Shown here piece after piece: positions 1 to 5,841 of a stretch of DNA of 10,974 nucleotides (the first letter of the stretch is position 1; each line of letters opens with the position of its first letter). Source of the stretch: JBFFSQ01 sp041572275 (lineage in GTDB: Bacteria > Pseudomonadota > Gammaproteobacteria > SZUA-229). Location: contig JBFFSQ010000096.1 in assembly GCA_041572275.1 (NCBI GenBank), positions 1 through 10,974 of the forward strand. The letters run 5' to 3'. A model generated the notes under the pieces. The model worked only from the letters and a program-made list of their open reading frames with translations, did no database searches and was not told the origin of the DNA. The position numbers and the translations under genes are program-made.

Positions 1-291
1 CTTAGTCAAGATTTGACGGCACTGTCATCTTTGTGGGAGGAGGGCTTTTCAAATAAGGTTTATGATGAGTTGCATAAACCGGTGTCTGAATGTATGACCT
101 TGATGGAAGATCATGTATCGCTAAAAGATCATATCGCAAAATGTATTTATATCATGCTTGCTAATGATGTACTTGTGCTTCCCGTAGTAGAGGACGATCG
201 GGTGATCGGCGTGATACGTCTGGTCGATTTGTTCGAGCGCATTGCAGACAGTGTCGAAAAAAAATGGCTGCCCAAACAGGACAAGGTGTGA
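1..291 (+). CDS. CBS-domain protein, 3' part (5' end outside window)
   Basis: The frame is open to the window edge, so this is the C-terminal part of a longer protein; the TTG at position 13 is probably an internal codon. The visible 96 residues contain one CBS half-module: a PVSECMT entry segment, a helix with IYIMLAND, then the strand-turn-strand LPVVEDDRVIGVIRLVDLF typical of CBS domains. CBS domains usually occur in pairs and bind adenosyl nucleotides, so a second one probably lies upstream. The stop is 3 nt before the ATG of the SLC13 permease, whose ribosome binding site (AAGGTG) lies inside this gene's last codons, so the two are very likely translationally coupled. I infer, but cannot show, that this protein gates or senses for the transporter. 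A stand-alone CBS-pair protein is the likeliest full form. Confidence 0.85.
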   Translation, partial: LSQDLTALSSLWEEGFSNKVYDELHKPVSECMTLMEDHVSLKDHIAKCIYIMLANDVLVLPVVEDDRVIGVIRLVDLFERIADSVEKKWLPKQDKV

Positions 292-294
292 GTT

Positions 295-1782
295 ATGGTG
301 GAACCAACAGAAGAAAAATATATACAATTTACCATTCCTATAACCAAGCCCGACCTTAAACGCCTGGGATTTATATTTTTGGGTCTATTTCTTTTCTTTT
401 GGCTTTATCTTGCTGACCCTCTACCCGATGCTGTTGATCCTTTGGGCGAACATTTTCCATTAAGCCGTGAGGGCAAAGCGGCAATTGCATTATTTCTTCT
501 GGCTGGTACCTGGTGGGTCTTTGAAGTGGTGCCTATTGGTGTCACCAGTTTGGCCATTGGTGTTATTCAGGCATTGTTTCTGATACGTTCAGCGAAGACT
601 GCATTTAATGATTTCATGGATCCATCGGTGCTATTTATATTCGGTTCCCTGGTTATTGGCATGGTGTTTACCAAGGTTGGATTATCGCGACGGCTGTCTT
701 ATAAAATGTTATCCGTTGTCGGTGAAAAAACCAGTATGATTTATCTCGGCTGTTTTATAATCACTGCATTTCTGACGCACTTTATGGCACATACTGCAGT
801 AGCCGCCACCATGTTCCCCATCTTGATGGCTATTTACTCCCTGTATGGGGAAGGTGATGAGCCAACGAAATTCGGTAAGGGCTTGTTTATTGGAATGGCG
901 TTTGTGGCAGGTGCTGGCAGTATGATTACACTGTTAGGTGCTGCACGGGGTGCAGTCGCCATCGGTTTTTTCAATGATATTGTTGAACGCAATATATCAT
1001 TTTTTGAACTCAGTTATTACATGTTTCCGATTGGCTGGATCATGGTGTTCCTGTGCTGGATTATGATGATGATCATGTTCAAACCTGAAAAATCTGAAAT
1101 CCCGGGTTTACGTGAAAAAGCTAAACGCCTGTATAAAGAAGCGGGTCCTATTACACGAGATGAAATCTTTGTTGCTGTGGTGGTGCTGTTGGTCATTATT
1201 ACCCTGTCGTTGAAGTCATTTATACCCGCTATGGCTTTCATCGATAAGACTTCCGTTGTTCTGCTGTCTACTATTATCTTTTTCCTGTTCAGAATCTTAA
1301 CGATTAAAGAACTGGAACAGATTCCCTGGAATATTGTCCTGCTGTTTGCCGGTGCTATGAGTATTGGTTTCTGTTTGTGGGAAACTGGTGCGGCTAAGTG
1401 GTTGGCGATAAACTGGCTGGCGATGTTCAAAGATGCCAACTGGTTTATCTTTGTTCTGGGTATTTCTTTCTTTGTGATGGTAATGACTAACTTTATTATG
1501 AATGTTGCGGCTATTGCGATTTCATTGCCGGTAGCACTGGTCATTGCGCCTTATCTGGGCGTAGCGCCGGATGTGGTGTTGTATTCAGCCCTGATTGTTT
1601 CAGCCTGCCCCTTTCTATTGCTGGTTGGTGCTGCGCCAAATGCAATTGCCTATGATTCTAAACAGTTCACTACTGGGCAGTTTTTTATGGCGGGTATTCC
1701 AGCGAGTATTGTATTGATGGCTGTTGTGGCGTTGGCAATCGGTATTATTTGGCCACTGATGGGTATGCCGATCACAAAATAA
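295..1782 (+). CDS. SLC13/DASS-family anion permease
   Basis: A 495-aa polytopic inner-membrane protein with about 11-12 hydrophobic segments and two-fold pseudo-symmetry. The family moves sulfate, phosphate or di/tricarboxylates, usually with Na+. Diagnostic stretches are WWVFEVVPIGVTSL near residues 73-85, a first re-entrant loop near 161-175 (THFMAHTAVAATMFP), a WNIVLLFAGAMSIGF segment near 345-359, a second loop near 398-414 (TNFIMNVAAIAISLPV) and VGAAPNAIAYDSKQF near 444-458. The loops that normally carry Ser-Asn-Thr instead read Ala165-His166-Thr167 and Met402-Asn403-Val404, and the usual Gly-rich LFGGG motif is LFAGA. Substrate and coupling ion may therefore differ from characterised members. 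ATG 295 is preceded by AAGGTG at good spacing and follows the CBS stop by 3 nt. Substrate unknown; membership of the SLC13/ion-transporter superfamily is fairly secure. Confidence 0.85.
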   Translation: MVEPTEEKYIQFTIPITKPDLKRLGFIFLGLFLFFWLYLADPLPDAVDPLGEHFPLSREGKAAIALFLLAGTWWVFEVVPIGVTSLAIGVIQALFLIRSAKTAFNDFMDPSVLFIFGSLVIGMVFTKVGLSRRLSYKMLSVVGEKTSMIYLGCFIITAFLTHFMAHTAVAATMFPILMAIYSLYGEGDEPTKFGKGLFIGMAFVAGAGSMITLLGAARGAVAIGFFNDIVERNISFFELSYYMFPIGWIMVFLCWIMMMIMFKPEKSEIPGLREKAKRLYKEAGPITRDEIFVAVVVLLVIITLSLKSFIPAMAFIDKTSVVLLSTIIFFLFRILTIKELEQIPWNIVLLFAGAMSIGFCLWETGAAKWLAINWLAMFKDANWFIFVLGISFFVMVMTNFIMNVAAIAISLPVALVIAPYLGVAPDVVLYSALIVSACPFLLLVGAAPNAIAYDSKQFTTGQFFMAGIPASIVLMAVVALAIGIIWPLMGMPITK

Positions 1783-1866
1783 GAATACTGGGATACGAAT
1801 TCAATCCTGGGACTGGTCAGATGATTTAGTGCATTTAATAACCTAACAATCGATCAGATCAGTAGT

Positions 1867-1886
1867 CCTGATGAATATTTATCAGG
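1867..1886. terminator. Weak convergent hairpin, possible bidirectional terminator
   Basis: CCTGAT and ATCAGG form a perfect 6-bp inverted repeat around an A/T-rich 8-nt centre. It sits between the permease stop (1782) and the stop codon of the minus-strand 74-aa gene (1882-1884), overlapping the latter. Position suits a shared terminator, but there is no clear U-run on either side, so the call is tentative. Confidence 0.3.
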
Positions 1887-2106
1887 CCTTCTTCTGTGTC
1901 TGCATTCGAATGATTTTTAATATCAGAAGCACAGCGGGTGTGCCATGCAAGAAAAGATCAAAGATGTCCAATGGTCGTGTTAATGATCCATCAATTAACA
2001 TTTTAATTTTTTGTATTAAATGCGGCTCAGGTGCAAATGGGGCGAGACCCAGAGCAAGAGCAATAATCAATAATGTTGAAAATGTGATCCGATCCAACCA
2101 TTGCAT
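1882..2106 (-). CDS. Small two-helix membrane protein, often labelled 'RND transporter'
   Basis: A 74-aa protein starting MQWLDRITF. It has one hydrophobic segment at about residues 8-24 ending LAPFAPEPH, a polar middle with the strongly patterned GSLTRPLDIFDL, and a second hydrophobic segment (HGTPAVLLILKII) before a basic tail. I recognise this pattern from small proteobacterial proteins that databases often name 'RND transporter'; 74 aa is far too short to be an RND pump, so that name should not be read as function. The frame stays open to an upstream ATG at 2232, but ATG 2106 is preferred: it has AGGAAA upstream, and a TATAAT element at 2132-2137 lies inside the longer version. The extended form would also run across the start of the divergent 123-aa gene. 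Confidence 0.7.
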   Translation of the reverse strand: MQWLDRITFSTLLIIALALGLAPFAPEPHLIQKIKMLIDGSLTRPLDIFDLFLHGTPAVLLILKIIRMQTQKKA

Positions 2107-2131
2107 ACGTATTTCCTGAAGTTTTTGCGGT

Positions 2132-2160
2132 ATTATAGCGATCATTAAGCATAAATTGAA
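2132..2160 (-). promoter_or_regulatory. Sigma-70-like promoter for the 74-aa gene
   Basis: On the minus strand a perfect TATAAT (2137 down to 2132) is preceded at 17 bp by TTCAAT (2160-2155), a weak -35. Predicted start of transcription is near 2125, giving a leader of about 20 nt that contains the AGGAAA ribosome binding site. The 83-bp gap up to 2190 must also hold the control of the divergent 123-aa gene, for which I see no clear promoter. Confidence 0.4.
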
Positions 2161-2189
2161 TAAACAAAAATAATAAGTCGAATTTATAG

Positions 2190-2561
2190 ATGATTGAACA
2201 TGATATTCGCATTGATCATGATCTGCAGGCAATCTTTGTTGTGGTCTCAGGTATTATTACAGAAGATGATTACAAGTCTGTATCAGGCAAGGTATGGGCT
2301 TTATCCGCTGAATTGGCTTATCATGCCTTTTATGACCTGATCGATACACGATTCACTTTTGATGTTGATGTCAGTGCTCGCCTGCCCAGAGAAATTAGTG
2401 AAAAAAGTGCACCCAATGCAAAAAATGCGCGTGTTGCATTACTGGTAAACGAAACTGATTATGAAAAGTGGAAGTTCATTGAGCTTGTAAATTTTGGAAT
2501 TGGCTTTAAAACTCGCCCTTTTCTGAATAGAGAAGAAGCAATGGTCTGGTTGCTTGCCTAA
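2190..2561 (+). CDS. SpoIIAA/STAS-like cytosolic protein of unknown role
   Basis: A 123-aa soluble protein with no signal peptide or membrane segment. The pattern fits the SpoIIAA-like (STAS/SEC14-type) fold: an N-terminal strand pair (LQAIFVVVSGIITEDDY, residues 12-28), a helix, a buried YHAFYDLIDTRF strand near 44-55, a later ARVALLVNE strand near 80-88, and a C-terminal NREEAMVWLL helix near 113-122 resembling the eAl-WL ending of such proteins. Typical length for these is 110-130 aa. ATG 2190 is the only sensible start; the ribosome binding site is weak. It faces the 74-aa membrane protein divergently and converges on the copper-chaperone cluster. No ligand or partner can be assigned. Confidence 0.7.
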   Translation: MIEHDIRIDHDLQAIFVVVSGIITEDDYKSVSGKVWALSAELAYHAFYDLIDTRFTFDVDVSARLPREISEKSAPNAKNARVALLVNETDYEKWKFIELVNFGIGFKTRPFLNREEAMVWLLA

Positions 2562-2615
2562 TAACCTGGTTTGGCACTCCCTTGCCGAGCCATGTCATGA
2601 CATGTTCATTGTGTG

Positions 2616-2643
2616 CTGAGGTGTGTACTGATGTACATCTCAG
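2616..2643. terminator. Hairpin between convergent genes
   Basis: CTGAG/CTCAG (2616-2620, 2639-2643) and TGTAC/GTACA (2624-2628, 2633-2637) make two stacked 5-bp stems around a TGAT loop, with a small internal loop (GTG opposite T). It lies 55 nt past the 123-aa gene and 8 nt past the PCuAC stop, which suits a bidirectional terminator. There is no strong U-tract. A 14-bp perfect palindrome, CATGTCATGACATG, lies just upstream at 2591-2604. Confidence 0.4.
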
Positions 2644-2650
2644 GACAGAC

Positions 2651-3142
2651 TTAGTGTTTCATCTTACCCATGTCCATCATCATGCCTTTCATCATGATTT
2701 TTCGTACTGGAGCCTGAACAGTTATTTCACTGTTATCTTCAAACTCCAGCGTGACGATAACGATGTCACCAATTTTCAGTGTCTGTTGTAGCTGTACGAG
2801 CATAATATGCAGGCCGCCGGGCTGTAGTTTGGTCTGGCCCTGAGCAGGAATATCAATTTTATCGATGCGACGCATTTTCATCATGCCACCTTCATGAATA
2901 TGGGCGTGCAACTCAGCAGTCTTTGACACATTGCTGCTAACCTTGATGAGAGAGTGTGCAGTCGTTGATGTATTCTCCAGTTGTAAAAATATGGCGCTGT
3001 TGGGTTGTCCCGGCGGTACGGCACGAGCATAGGGATCTTTAACGTGGATACTTTCACTGGCGGGTGTTTCGGCATGGGAAAGGCTCAATGTCGAAAACAG
3101 TGTGATCGCAAGGATGAGTTGTATGTATTTGAAGTTCTTCAT
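2651..3142 (-). CDS. PCuAC-type periplasmic copper(I) chaperone
   Basis: A 163-aa secreted protein. A signal peptide (positive MKNFK, hydrophobic core, SLSHA before Glu25) sends it to the periplasm. The family's Cu(I) site, H-x10-M-x21-H-x-M, is intact as His79, Met90, His112 and Met114, within the cupredoxin-like barrel. Extra potential ligands cluster at HAHIH (79-83) and in a Met/His-rich tail from about residue 150 to His163, a common extension that binds more copper. PCuAC proteins deliver Cu(I), usually with Sco, to the CuA site of cytochrome oxidase. Here the gene is third after the FixH-like and Sco genes on the same strand, 157 bp beyond Sco, so it may be read through or have its own promoter. 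AGGTG precedes ATG 3142. The 157-bp gap holds no gene I can support. Confidence 0.92.
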   Translation of the reverse strand: MKNFKYIQLILAITLFSTLSLSHAETPASESIHVKDPYARAVPPGQPNSAIFLQLENTSTTAHSLIKVSSNVSKTAELHAHIHEGGMMKMRRIDKIDIPAQGQTKLQPGGLHIMLVQLQQTLKIGDIVIVTLEFEDNSEITVQAPVRKIMMKGMMMDMGKMKH

Positions 3143-3299
3143 AATGGCACCTGTATAATCAGACTAATAGTGAGGGTTCTAATTCATACTTTGGCGAGGA
3201 TAAGGATTTGTCTTGTAGCTCAAAATCATCTGATAGCGGGTACTGCTGAAGGTGTGCAGTATGCAGTCATTGATATAGCCATTAAGACTAAATTAATTG

Positions 3300-3899
3300 C
3301 TAATCAAAGCTTCCATGGCGTTTGATTGCCGCCAAAATTTGTTCTGGTAATGCAGCATGGGGGAGTGTTTCAACCAGTTTGCCGTTGGGTGATACCACAT
3401 AGGTTTCAGAAGAGTGGTCAACAACATAGTTTGTTTCTGAAGCCTGTTTTACGATCTGGTAGGCCACACCATAACGATCGGTGATCGCTTTGATTTCATC
3501 AGCGTTTCCAGTTAAACCAAGTATGGATTCGTGGAAATAGTGAGTGTAGGTATGAAGGCGTTCAATGCTGTCACGATCAGGATCAACACTGATGAATATA
3601 CCTTGAACTTTGTTTGCTTCTATTTCGCTGAGCTGGCTGAGGGCACCAGCCATCATGCTGAGATTGGTGGGGCAAATATCCGGACACCATGTGTATCCAA
3701 AGTAGATGAGTACAACTTTGCCACGTAAATCACTGAGTGACACAGGACCCTGATGCGACTGTAGAGTAAAGTCACCGCCCTGCATGGTACTGGTAGTGGC
3801 CAGTTCATTGTGCTGCTTTGTTGTAGGCTGCCAGGCAAATAAGACCCAGAGCAGGATTCCAGATAGGGCCACAACGATGACGGCGAGGCTTTTGTTCAT
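3300..3899 (-). CDS. sco1: Sco/SenC copper-dependent thioredoxin-fold protein
   Basis: A 199-aa membrane-anchored periplasmic protein: one N-terminal helix (about residues 5-22), then a thioredoxin-like domain. The Sco copper/redox signature is complete: Cys72-Pro-Asp-Ile-Cys76 within GYTWCPDICPTNL, the SVDPDRD segment at 104-110, and the distal ligand His162 in VVDHSSETYVV. Sco proteins deliver copper to, or reduce the cysteines of, CuA centres in cytochrome c oxidase, and related members serve N2O reductase maturation. The start lies 1 nt beyond the stop of the upstream FixH-like gene, so the two are coupled. The PCuAC gene follows. Length is normal for the bacterial family. The presence of nosD 3 kb away raises the possibility of a NosZ client, but nothing here decides between clients. 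Confidence 0.95.
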   Translation of the reverse strand: MNKSLAVIVVALSGILLWVLFAWQPTTKQHNELATTSTMQGGDFTLQSHQGPVSLSDLRGKVVLIYFGYTWCPDICPTNLSMMAGALSQLSEIEANKVQGIFISVDPDRDSIERLHTYTHYFHESILGLTGNADEIKAITDRYGVAYQIVKQASETNYVVDHSSETYVVSPNGKLVETLPHAALPEQILAAIKRHGSFD

Positions 3900-3900
3900 G

Positions 3901-4386
3901 TTACTTCTGAGTCACAAAGGTATAGGGTGCAATATAGACCCCTTCAGAGGTTTTGATCATCACCTGAGCTTTCCATTCCATACTGTTGCGGATACAGACG
4001 GGTAAGGCGCCGGTTCCCTGGAAACTGCCTGCACCGGTACTTTTTAAACCAAATCGATTCAGGCCCATGTTCATGGTAGTGCCCTGAAAATCAATGGTTA
4101 CAGCCTTTGCATCGATGGATTTAGTGTCAACTTTTAGGTTGATGGTCTGTAGTAGGGGAATGGGACGTGGTTCAATCGAAAAACGGACACTGCCACCGTT
4201 AGGTAAATTCAGACTGCAGGCCTCGTTATGCAGGTCACAACTCTGATCGAGTTCTAGCTCGGCAATGATACGCTCACTCTGAGCCAGTTGATTTTTGTAG
4301 TAAACAGAAAATGCAAGCGTAAGAGTCAGGACCACCGCTGCGATGATCATCAGGGAATTGGTTTTGAGAACATTTTGCCCTTTCAT
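3901..4386 (-). CDS. Membrane-anchored FixH/YtkA-like protein, possible copper partner
   Basis: A 161-aa protein with one N-terminal transmembrane helix (about residues 11-29), a short helical linker (30-47) and a periplasmic beta-rich domain. The conserved-looking core is TTMNMGLNR (103-111), GAGSFQGTG (118-126) and LPVCIRNSMEW (128-138). The pattern resembles small immunoglobulin-like FixH/YtkA proteins found next to oxidase assembly genes. Met105, Met107, Cys131 and Met136 could form a thioether/thiolate metal site, and Cys50/Cys57 could pair; this is inference. It is first in the copper cluster, and its stop is 1 nt before the Sco start, which argues for a shared task. ATG 4386 was chosen because it begins before the membrane helix; its ribosome binding site is weak. 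Specific function unknown. Confidence 0.75.
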   Translation of the reverse strand: MKGQNVLKTNSLMIIAAVVLTLTLAFSVYYKNQLAQSERIIAELELDQSCDLHNEACSLNLPNGGSVRFSIEPRPIPLLQTINLKVDTKSIDAKAVTIDFQGTTMNMGLNRFGLKSTGAGSFQGTGALPVCIRNSMEWKAQVMIKTSEGVYIAPYTFVTQK

Positions 4387-4554
4387 ATCGGCATATTAAG
4401 AGATATCGCAGTATGAATATCTATCCATTTGTAGATGTGTGAAATCACGCAATTTTCCTCCAGTTAAAAGTTGGGCTATCAGGTAATCAATTGACTGAAT
4501 AGGGTTTTGGTATTCGGTTATCAAATAATAGCTATTAACGATTAAAAGTATAGA

Positions 4555-4560
4555 TATAAT
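4555..4560 (+). promoter_or_regulatory. Consensus -10 element upstream of the DUF2061 gene
   Basis: TATAAT matches the sigma-70 -10 consensus exactly in an A/T-rich 246-bp divergent region; no good -35 is visible at 16-18 bp. Transcription would start near 4567, just before the Fur-like site at 4579-4597. An alternative -10, TATTAT, lies at 4571-4576. Confidence 0.35.
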
Positions 4561-4578
4561 CGAATTTTATTATTATGC

Positions 4579-4597
4579 AATAATGATTATCCTGTAA
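4579..4597 (+). promoter_or_regulatory. Candidate Fur box
   Basis: Against the 19-bp Fur consensus GATAATGATAATCATTATC this site matches about 12 positions. The left half (ATAATGAT) is essentially perfect and continues into TATC; the right half is degenerate. It lies 36 bp before the DUF2061 start codon and immediately downstream of a TATAAT, a position where bound Fur would block transcription. The region is A/T-rich, so chance resemblance is possible. Confidence 0.45.
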
Positions 4598-4632
4598 CTC
4601 ATGAATTGTGGCACAGATACTGGAGAATCGAG

Positions 4633-4854
4633 ATGAAAAAAACCATTACCTTCGCTGTTATGCATTTTTTAATCGCTTTTACAGTTGCTTATGCGTTCAC
4701 CGGTAGTGTTCTTGTGGGCGGGGCAGTGGCGCTTGTTGAGCCAGCCATAAATACGGTTGCTTTTTATTTTCATGAGAAATTTTGGGCGGCACAAACAAAT
4801 CGCCAGCCCCGTAGAGTTGACCCTCAAGTGAGATCTCAGGTGATAGCCGCTTAA
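4633..4854 (+). CDS. DUF2061 small membrane protein
   Basis: A 73-aa protein: MKKTITFAVMHFLIAF opens a first membrane helix (about residues 4-22), TGSVLVGGAVALVEPAINTVAFY forms a second (about 23-46), followed by the HEKFW motif (47-51) and a basic, soluble tail. The Lys/Thr start, AFTGS between the helices, VEPAIN and the YFHEKFW ending are the DUF2061 pattern. ATG 4633 is preferred over an upstream in-frame ATG at 4606 because TGGAG sits 8 nt before it and the family starts here. No biochemical role is established. A Fur-like box upstream suggests derepression under iron limitation, which would make it an iron-stress membrane protein, by inference. It may be transcribed alone, since a promoter-like sequence precedes the next gene. 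Confidence 0.85.
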   Translation: MKKTITFAVMHFLIAFTVAYAFTGSVLVGGAVALVEPAINTVAFYFHEKFWAAQTNRQPRRVDPQVRSQVIAA

Positions 4855-4924
4855 TTGAGGCCAATGATTCGGGTGTGGTTCTTGTATATGTCGTACAGGA
4901 TGATAATGGGGCATATTGCCAGGG

Positions 4925-4954
4925 CTGACGATAGTTGCTGGAACTGTATATAAT
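4925..4954 (+). promoter_or_regulatory. Sigma-70-like promoter for the HTLAH protein gene
   Basis: CTGACG (4925-4930, 4 of 6 matches to the -35) is followed after 18 bp by a perfect TATAAT (4949-4954). Predicted transcription start is near 4961, 33 nt before ATG 4994. A bulged stem-loop, TGGCC/GGCCA plus TA/TA with a TTCA loop, spans 4954-4972 and covers the start point, so it could be an operator or 5'-leader hairpin. Confidence 0.5.
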
Positions 4955-4993
4955 GGCCCTATTCATAGGCCAGGGTTATTCACATCAGAAAAT

Positions 4994-5788
4994 ATGTTGT
5001 TCCGTATATTTAATGCCAATCCAGTACTCGATAGTGAAGCTGTGAGCTGGTTGTTTGAGAGTTATCGTTGGGCACTCGTAAATTTTGATCGGCAGGTCTT
5101 TTTTAATGAAACCATGCTGGTGTTGCCAACCAATGATTATTTCCCCGGTCGCGTCGATAATATGCAGGCGATGGCAGAACTGATTTTTAATCAGGTCAAG
5201 GAGTATGCTGGCCTTGCACACTGGCCGACACGATTGCTGGATCATCGCCTATGCCTGAATGAAGATGCCCAGCCTCGGATTCGTATTGAAGGCGATATAC
5301 GAGGTAAGGGTGGAATTAGGCTGGAGCAGGTTCGTGATGAAGAAATGTTGCTGATCCAGTACAGTCCTGATCAGCTAAATAATCCAGAGGCACTTATTGC
5401 GGGCTATATTCATACCCTGGCACATTACCTGGCAACGACCGCAGACGAAATGCCACCCGGTGGCAAAGATTACTGGCCACAGGCTACTGAGTTACTGGCA
5501 ATTTTCATGGGCTTTGGTGTCATTATGGCCAATAGTGCCTATACCTTTAAGTCAGGTGGTTGTGGCAGTTGTGGTGGATCTGCCCAGAGGACAGGGTATC
5601 TCAATCAATACGAATCAACCTATGCGCTGGCGATATTCTGCGTATTAAAAAATATTCCTCAGCGCCAGGTTCTGCCGCAGTTGAAAAAGTCATTGCGTGG
5701 GCATTACAAGGCAGCAATTAAAGAAATTAGCCAGCATCCAGCATATGCTGATATGAAGGCCGACCCAATTGCAACGTTGACTGGCTAA
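4994..5788 (+). CDS. Zinc-peptidase-like protein with altered HExxH (HTLAH)
   Basis: A 264-aa protein without a signal peptide or clear membrane helix. The central block, residues 133-185, has the layout of unnamed metallopeptidase-like proteins: a helix containing His140-Thr-Leu-Ala-His144, then 22 residues on Glu166 in PQATELLAIFMGFGVIMANSAY. In relatives I recall, the first motif is HELxH and the second an acidic TDLL. Here the catalytic Glu of HExxH is Thr141, while both His and the likely third ligand Glu166 remain, so the protein could bind zinc yet be a weak or inactive peptidase. A glycine-rich CGSC (190-193) follows, a possible second metal or disulfide site. ATG 4994 is chosen over a TTG at 4916 because a promoter lies between them. 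The ribosome binding site is poor. The ceramidase-like gene follows 53 bp later. Confidence 0.65.
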   Translation: MLFRIFNANPVLDSEAVSWLFESYRWALVNFDRQVFFNETMLVLPTNDYFPGRVDNMQAMAELIFNQVKEYAGLAHWPTRLLDHRLCLNEDAQPRIRIEGDIRGKGGIRLEQVRDEEMLLIQYSPDQLNNPEALIAGYIHTLAHYLATTADEMPPGGKDYWPQATELLAIFMGFGVIMANSAYTFKSGGCGSCGGSAQRTGYLNQYESTYALAIFCVLKNIPQRQVLPQLKKSLRGHYKAAIKEISQHPAYADMKADPIATLTG

Positions 5789-5841
5789 ACTGAAATTTTG
5801 TCACAGCTTATGTCAGGCTAATTCTGTCATGGAACACCTAG

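Noticed and set aside
1017..1544. 175-codon minus-strand frame inside the permease gene
   Set aside because: It is antisense to a well-supported membrane transporter and its translation has no domain or membrane logic; it is a shadow of the real frame.
2107..2232. N-terminal extension of the 74-aa minus-strand protein
   Set aside because: It would cross its own promoter and the start of the divergent gene, and the internal ATG has a better ribosome binding site and fits the family start.
2591..2604. 14-bp perfect palindrome CATGTCATGACATG as an operator
   Set aside because: It sits between convergent gene ends with no promoter to control; it is more likely incidental or part of the terminator region.
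3005..3325. 106-codon plus-strand frame across the PCuAC/Sco gap
   Set aside because: It overlaps two clear genes antisense and shows no recognisable features.
4916..4993. TTG-start extension of the HTLAH protein
   Set aside because: The extra 26 residues lack family character, and a consensus -10 lies within them.
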